From JBKJUK01 sp046590705 (GTDB lineage: Bacteria; Acidobacteriota; Thermoanaerobaculia; Gp7-AA8), in NCBI GenBank assembly GCA_046590705.1, contig JBKJUK010000306.1:1-10476 (forward strand): DNA of 10,476 nt, in the 5' to 3' direction. Every line of letters starts with the position of its first letter. Within the stretch, counting starts at the first letter, position 1. Below, piece by piece: positions 6,804 to 10,476 of the stretch. Below the pieces are notes generated by a model. It was not told the origin of the DNA and ran no database searches. It saw only the letters and a list, made by a program, of their open reading frames with translations. The translations under genes and the position numbers were made by a program.

Positions 6804-7688
6804 TCAGCGCTCAGACAGATCGCGGAGACCGTAATCGGAAGGTGATACATCTTTCGTCAGCAGCCGCTCGACGAAGAGCTGAACCCGGTCGAATCGATTC
6901 AGGAAACGCCTGCGCAAAGGTCCCGGTTCCGCAAGACCGTACCTGACTCGCGCCTCGGAAAGTTCTCTGCGCCAGACATCTTCGAGCAGGGAGTTTTTCG
7001 TCTCACTGTGAATGCGAAGACATCCGAGGTACGCGGCGGTTTTTTCAAATTTCCCGCGACGCCACATTCTGACGAACAGATCGTGATCCATCGTGAAGGT
7101 TCTCGATCGATCGAGTCCGCCAACAGCCTCATAGGCTGAGCTTCTCCAGAACGTACACTCCTGCGCCATCGGCTGGCCCAACCACCAATGCCCCGCGGTC
7201 AGAATCCTCGGCCAGATGTGGCGGCCGGTCACTCCACCTTCTTCGTCAATGACGAAACGGTTCCCGTAGATCGCATCGGCACGCGGATGCAGTTCAAATG
7301 CGCGCGCCACCGTAGAAAGGGCGCCAGGAAGCAGAATGTCGTCCGAATTGAGCCAGCCGAAAATCTCACCGGTGGCCATCTCGAAACCAGACGCGATGGC
7401 GTCCGATTGACCGGCATCTTTCGCGCTGCGCCAGTGACTGAGGAACGGAGCGTAGGACTCGATAATCGCGGCCGACCTATCCGAACTGCCTCCATCCATC
7501 ACGATGTATTCGAGGTTGGGATAGCCCTGAAGAAGCACGCTTCGCAGAGTTGCTTCCACGTACCTTCCCTGATTGTAGGAAGGAGTCACGATCGTGATCC
7601 GCGGAAGCAGTGAGGCGGCACTGACTGAAGGTGACAGCCGCGGTTGCTCGAATGGCCACCCGATCCCGGCTACGACCGGCAGATTCAC
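6804..7688 (-). CDS. Family 2 glycosyltransferase (GT-A fold)
   Basis: Inverting glycosyltransferase that transfers a sugar from a nucleotide-sugar donor to a growing glycan; donor and acceptor cannot be told. In the 294 residues, about 30 extra residues precede the GT-A domain, which opens with ITIVTPSYNQGRYVEATLRS (31-50). Next come IVMDGGSSDRS (62-72, donor binding), the metal-binding DxD-type NSDD (114-117), and a later DHD (181-183) near the usual catalytic-base position. No membrane segment is seen, so it probably acts at the cytosolic face. The start is GTG (7686-7688), preceded by GAAAGG (complement of 7695-7700). The GTGA start shares 4 nt with the stop of the methyltransferase gene, indicating translational coupling. 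The N-terminal extension is unusual, and a later start cannot be excluded. Confidence 0.92.
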   Translation of the reverse strand: MNLPVVAGIGWPFEQPRLSPSVSAASLLPRITIVTPSYNQGRYVEATLRSVLLQGYPNLEYIVMDGGSSDRSAAIIESYAPFLSHWRSAKDAGQSDAIASGFEMATGEIFGWLNSDDILLPGALSTVARAFELHPRADAIYGNRFVIDEEGGVTGRHIWPRILTAGHWWLGQPMAQECTFWRSSAYEAVGGLDRSRTFTMDHDLFVRMWRRGKFEKTAAYLGCLRIHSETKNSLLEDVWRRELSEARVRYGLAEPGPLRRRFLNRFDRVQLFVERLLTKDVSPSDYGLRDLSER

Positions 7689-8395
7689 CTCAGGCCTTTC
7701 ACGTAAATCGACTCGTGCCGGCGAGTTTCAAGATCGATCGCCGGGTCATACTCCCGTAGCGTCACCTTTAAAAATCCCGCCTCTTGAAAGACCTTGGGAA
7801 GATTCTCTTCGTCGAACAGGAAACGGTGCTCGCCGCCAAGGTAGGCAATGAAGTTCACTACATCAATGCGGCTGGTGAATTTCAATCCAACGTCGAAACT
7901 ACAATATTTCGGCAGGTCAAAAGTCTCCGGATGAAAATATCCCTCGAGAAAAATTCGGCCATTCGGCACTGCGGCGCTAATCGTTCCCCCTGGCTTCAGA
8001 ACTCGAGAGCATTCCCGCAAAACGAACAGCAGCCCGTCCGGATAGGTGAAGTGTTCGAGCACGTGTGACGAATAGATCATATCGACGCTGCCGTCAGGGA
8101 ATGGGAGCGGCTTGAGAAGATCGTGCTGAATATCCGATCCGCCGCCAAGGTTGAGACTCACCCAGTCTTCCATGCCACTGCGCGGTCCCGATCCGATTTC
8201 CAGCTTCAGTGGGGTTCTGCGCTCCATCAGCCGCCGAATCTCACGCCGGGAAGTGGGTCTGGTCCGTGAACGATTCCACCAGAAAATCCGCCGCCACAAC
8301 GAAAGAGAGAGAGAAAAGATCGCCGCCGGAAGGACCCGCTCGAGCAGAGTCCGCACACTATTTTTATACGGACTCTTCTGAGTGACCAATGACAC
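7685..8395 (-). CDS. Class I SAM-dependent methyltransferase (Methyltransf_11 type)
   Basis: Probable small-molecule or glycan methyltransferase. Numbered from the longest reading (TTG at 8422, 245 residues), the SAM-binding motif I is KLEIGSGP (73-80). The acidic region DIQHDLLKPLPFPDGSVDMIYSS (97-119) is followed by SHVLEHF (119-125) and the post-motif VLKPGGTISAAVPNG (141-155), as in family 11. An N-terminal hydrophobic/aromatic patch (about 30-49, ending RRIFWWN) may sit on the membrane. The start is uncertain because there is no ATG before the fold. Candidates are TTG 8422, GTG 8395 (with AAGGA upstream) and TTG 8389 (GGGAGG 5 nt upstream); I list the GTG as a compromise. The gene overlaps the glycosyltransferase by 4 nt, so methylation of the same glycan is a reasonable inference, not proven. 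Confidence 0.87.
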   Translation of the reverse strand: MSLVTQKSPYKNSVRTLLERVLPAAIFSLSLSLWRRIFWWNRSRTRPTSRREIRRLMERRTPLKLEIGSGPRSGMEDWVSLNLGGGSDIQHDLLKPLPFPDGSVDMIYSSHVLEHFTYPDGLLFVLRECSRVLKPGGTISAAVPNGRIFLEGYFHPETFDLPKYCSFDVGLKFTSRIDVVNFIAYLGGEHRFLFDEENLPKVFQEAGFLKVTLREYDPAIDLETRRHESIYVKGLR

Positions 8396-8422
8396 CTCCC
8401 TCGTTCCTTCGCACTGTGCCAA

Positions 8423-8583
8423 GGATACCTCGTCGCATGACCTCCCGCTGTGTCTACGGCCTTGGCCTCACGTGAAAACTCCGGCCGTGGAGAGAGCGCC
8501 TTTCCCTCCCAGGCAGACTCAATTCAGTGACCGCGAAGGCCGTAGCCTGCACTACTATCGTATTCTCAAACGGAGGCTTGTCC
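8423..8583. promoter_or_regulatory. Divergent intergenic region with inverted repeats
   Basis: This gap must hold the start signals for both the minus-strand methyltransferase/glycosyltransferase pair and the plus-strand pao operon. It has a perfect 10-bp inverted repeat, CTACGGCCTT (8454-8463) and AAGGCCGTAG (8536-8545). A third copy of the core GGCCGT lies at 8483-8488, and there is an 8-bp palindrome TCACGTGA (8468-8475). I find no convincing -35/-10 pair. The repeats could be operators or arms of an RNA or DNA stem. Regulation is inferred from layout only. Confidence 0.35.
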
Positions 8584-9222
8584 ATGGCTGATGAACCGGA
8601 AGAAGGTGGTCCCCTCGATCCCTCACGACGCAAGTTTCTGATTCGTTCTGCAGTTGCCACAACCTCCGTCGCGGTTTCGACGATTCTCTCTGCAGGCTCA
8701 GTCGAGGCTGCAGAGAAAGCGGGCGAGACGAAAGATCCCTCGGCGGTCGCGATCACTCTGAAGGTCAACGGCGTGGACCATTCCCTGCGACTCGACACGC
8801 GGACCACACTGCTCGACGCGTTGCGCGAACATCTGGATCTGCAGGGATCCAAGAAAGGTTGCGACCAGGGAGCCTGCGGTGCCTGCACCGTTCTCGTCGA
8901 TGGACGCAGAATCAACTCCTGCCTGACACTGGCCGTGATGCAGACCGGCCGTAGCATCACCACCATCGAAGGTCTCGCCAAAGGCGATCAATTGCATCCC
9001 GTCCAAGCTGCCTTCATCCGCAACGATGGTTTTCAGTGCGGCTACTGCACACCCGGTCAGATCTGTTCGGCTGTGGCCTGCATCAGCGAAGGACACACGA
9101 AATCTGACGAAGAGATTCGCGAGTGGATGAGCGGCAACCTGTGTCGCTGCGGCGCCTACACCAACATCGTGGCAGCTGTCCGCGAAGCAGCCGGGAAGGA
9201 GACTCCAAATGCAGCCCTTTGA
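8584..9222 (+). CDS. paoA: Tat-exported 2Fe-2S subunit of periplasmic aldehyde oxidoreductase (PaoA/YagT type)
   Basis: Iron-sulfur subunit of a xanthine-oxidase-family molybdoenzyme, which passes electrons between the molybdenum centre and FAD. The 212-residue protein has a twin-arginine signal (SRRKFLIRSA, R15-R16) followed by a hydrophobic stretch and a likely cut near residue 43. The plant-ferredoxin-like 2Fe-2S site is C93, C98, C101, C113 (KGCDQGACGACTVLVDGRR, then NSC). The second, all-alpha 2Fe-2S site is C152, C155, C187, C189 (QCGYC ... CRC). The sequence closely follows E. coli PaoA as I remember it, including LAVMQ and QAAFIRNDGFQCGYC. I prefer ATG 8584, 7 nt after GGAGG (8572-8576), over an in-frame ATG at 8527, which would put 19 residues before the Tat region and lacks such a site. 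It overlaps paoB by 14 nt. Substrate range (aromatic aldehydes for E. coli PaoABC) is inferred. Confidence 0.94.
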   Translation: MADEPEEGGPLDPSRRKFLIRSAVATTSVAVSTILSAGSVEAAEKAGETKDPSAVAITLKVNGVDHSLRLDTRTTLLDALREHLDLQGSKKGCDQGACGACTVLVDGRRINSCLTLAVMQTGRSITTIEGLAKGDQLHPVQAAFIRNDGFQCGYCTPGQICSAVACISEGHTKSDEEIREWMSGNLCRCGAYTNIVAAVREAAGKETPNAAL

Positions 9223-10198
9223 GTATTCCCGCGCCGGCGACATCAATGAAGCTTCGAAAGCGGTGGCCGGAGTACGGCAGACCAAAATCGTGGCGGGCGG
9301 AACGAATCTGCTCGACCTGATGAAGGAACACGTCGAGACTCCGGGAAGGCTGCTCGACATCAACAGCCTTCCTCTCTCGAAGATCGAAGCAACCGCCACC
9401 GGAATACGCATCGGCGCACTCGTGCGGATGAGCGATGCGGCGGAGCACGAGATGATCAGGACAAAGTTCCCGGCCATCTCGGAAGCGCTGCTGCTTTCGG
9501 CCTCACCGCAGCTGCGAAACATGGCCTCTCTGGGAGGCAATCTGATGCAGCGCACGCGTTGCCCGTACTTCCGCGACATCACGTTTGCATCCTGCAACAA
9601 GCGCAATCCCGGCAGTGGCTGTTCAGCGATCAAGGGCGAGAACCGGATGCACGCAATCCTCGGGACCTCAGAGGCCTGTATCGCTACGCATGCCTCGGAT
9701 TTTGCGGTAGCGCTCGCAGCCCTCGATGGAGTCATTCAGGTGACAGGTACAAAAGGAAGTCGGGATATCGCCGCGGTCGAGTTTCATCTGCTGCCAGGAA
9801 GCACGCCGAATCGGGAACATGCGCTCGCAGCGGATGAGATGATCACCAGTATTCTGATTCCATCGGCCGCACACGCGGAGCGATCGCATTACCTGAAAGT
9901 TCGCGATCGCGCATCCTACGAATTTGCTCTGACTTCTGCGGCAGTCGGGATCGCTCTCGATGGTTCGACCATCCGCTCCGCTCGTCTGGCCCTTGGTGGT
10001 GTGGGTACCAAGCCGTGGCGATCGCTGGAAGCTGAGGCGGTTCTGACCGGCAGGAGCGCCTCTGACTCTCTCTTCCGCAAAGCGGCCGAAGCCGCAATGC
10101 AGGGTGCGCGGCCACAGAAACAGAATGCGTTCAAGGTTGAACTGGCCAAGCGAACTATCGTGCGCGCGCTCCAGACCGTTCAGGGAGGCCAGGCATGA
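9209..10198 (+). CDS. paoB: FAD and 4Fe-4S subunit of aldehyde oxidoreductase (PaoB/YagS type)
   Basis: Flavin subunit of the same molybdoenzyme; it accepts electrons from the PaoA clusters and hands them to the final acceptor. In the 329 residues, the FAD-binding loop VAGGTNLLDLM lies at 28-38 and the second flavin block RNMASLGGNLMQRTRC at 103-118. The insert carrying an extra 4Fe-4S cluster, a hallmark of PaoB within the xanthine oxidase family, is present with four cysteines at C118, C129, C138 and C157 (RTRCPYFRD, SCNKRNPGSGCS, SEACIAT). There is no signal peptide, so it is probably carried across the membrane with PaoA. The start ATG lies within paoA's last codons, 7 nt after AAGGAG (9196-9201). 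Its own stop overlaps the next start by 4 nt (ATGA). Confidence 0.94.
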   Translation: MQPFEYSRAGDINEASKAVAGVRQTKIVAGGTNLLDLMKEHVETPGRLLDINSLPLSKIEATATGIRIGALVRMSDAAEHEMIRTKFPAISEALLLSASPQLRNMASLGGNLMQRTRCPYFRDITFASCNKRNPGSGCSAIKGENRMHAILGTSEACIATHASDFAVALAALDGVIQVTGTKGSRDIAAVEFHLLPGSTPNREHALAADEMITSILIPSAAHAERSHYLKVRDRASYEFALTSAAVGIALDGSTIRSARLALGGVGTKPWRSLEAEAVLTGRSASDSLFRKAAEAAMQGARPQKQNAFKVELAKRTIVRALQTVQGGQA

Positions 10199-10476
10199 TC
10201 GAGAACATCGGAAAAGGAATCGATCGGGTCGACGGACGCGCGAAGGTTACAGGAACGGCACGTTTCGCCGCGGAGAACAAAGCCGCGAGGATGGTGTACG
10301 CGGTGCTGGTGCAGAGCACCATCGCCCGAGGAAAGATCAAGTCGATCGACACAGCCGCGGCCGAAAGATATCCCGGCGTCGTCCTGGTCATGACACATCT
10401 GAATGTACCGAAAATCGAGAAGGCCAAGTCCGCGGCTGCAGTGGTCCCAGCCGTCGACGTCCGCACACCGTTCGAC
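10195..10476 (+). CDS. paoC: Molybdopterin subunit of aldehyde oxidoreductase (PaoC/YagR type), 3' truncated by window edge
   Basis: The first 94 codons of the catalytic large subunit, which in the family binds the molybdenum cofactor and oxidises the aldehyde. The visible part is the N-terminal portion of the xanthine-oxidase large-subunit fold: IGKGIDRVDGRAKVTGTARFAAE, then VYAVLVQSTIARGKI, then AAAERYPGVVLVMT, all typical of this family. Cofactor and catalytic residues lie beyond the window. The start ATG (10195) overlaps the paoB stop in ATGA and is preceded by GGGAGG at 10183-10188. No signal peptide is seen, in keeping with co-export with PaoA. The gene is open at the window edge, with no sign of a break inside it. 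Confidence 0.92.
   Translation, partial: MIENIGKGIDRVDGRAKVTGTARFAAENKAARMVYAVLVQSTIARGKIKSIDTAAAERYPGVVLVMTHLNVPKIEKAKSAAAVVPAVDVRTPFD

Noticed and set aside
8368..8442. Short leader open frame (ATG at 8440, minus strand, 24 codons) before the methyltransferase
   Set aside because: Its GGGAGG is only 2 nt from the ATG and the peptide has no recognisable attenuator features.
8527..8583. Upstream in-frame ATG as the start of paoA
   Set aside because: It would add 19 residues before the Tat signal and lacks a well-placed ribosome site; ATG 8584 has GGAGG 7 nt upstream.
8698..9735. Long antisense open frame (about 345 codons) opposite paoA and paoB
   Set aside because: It has no recognisable domain and overlaps two genes with complete motifs. 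It is explained by GC-rich codon use on the opposite strand.

Overview
The window looks like chromosomal DNA from a Gram-negative bacterium of moderately high GC content. It has an outer-membrane polysaccharide exporter, a Tat-exported periplasmic molybdoenzyme and signal peptides. Acidobacteriota is my best guess. The hints are the exporter/tyrosine-kinase/PHP-phosphatase combination, a small secreted protein of a type I associate with that phylum, and intergenic heptamer and hairpin repeats. None of these is proof. I see no phage, transposase, CRISPR, rRNA or tRNA gene.

Layout. (1) 28-3943, plus strand: an exopolysaccharide export and control operon with a Wza-type SLBB exporter, a Wzc-type chain-length regulator fused to a BY-kinase, and a PHP-family phosphatase of the CpsB/YwqE type that would reverse the kinase's autophosphorylation. 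(2) 3944-4595: a leader with two small hairpins, then an unrecognised 169-residue secreted protein, closed by a strong bidirectional terminator at 4614-4645. (3) 4660-6470, minus strand: etfB-etfA, the two subunits of electron transfer flavoprotein, with a good sigma70-like promoter at 6507-6535. A G-quadruplex motif lies 7 bp upstream of its -35 box. (4) 6471-6803: a repeat-rich intergenic stretch. (5) 6804-8422, minus strand: a translationally coupled SAM methyltransferase and family 2 glycosyltransferase pair, probably for glycan assembly or decoration. (6) 8423-8583: an intergenic region between divergent genes, with inverted repeats. (7) 8584 to the window end, plus strand: paoA-paoB-paoC, a periplasmic molybdenum aldehyde oxidoreductase. 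PaoA (2Fe-2S, Tat signal) and PaoB (FAD plus 4Fe-4S) are complete. PaoC (molybdopterin subunit) is cut off by the window edge.

How the genes work together. The first three form one functional unit: export channel, inner-membrane kinase/co-polymerase and counteracting phosphatase. The EtfBA heterodimer carries electrons from acyl-CoA-type dehydrogenases to the quinone pool, but neither those partners nor ETF-quinone oxidoreductase is in the window. The Pao subunits overlap like a co-translated complex and are probably exported together on the Tat signal of PaoA. I found no clearly undescribed system. The least explained items are the secreted protein with its structured leader, the G-quadruplex at the etfBA promoter, and the repeat arrangements in the two intergenic regions.
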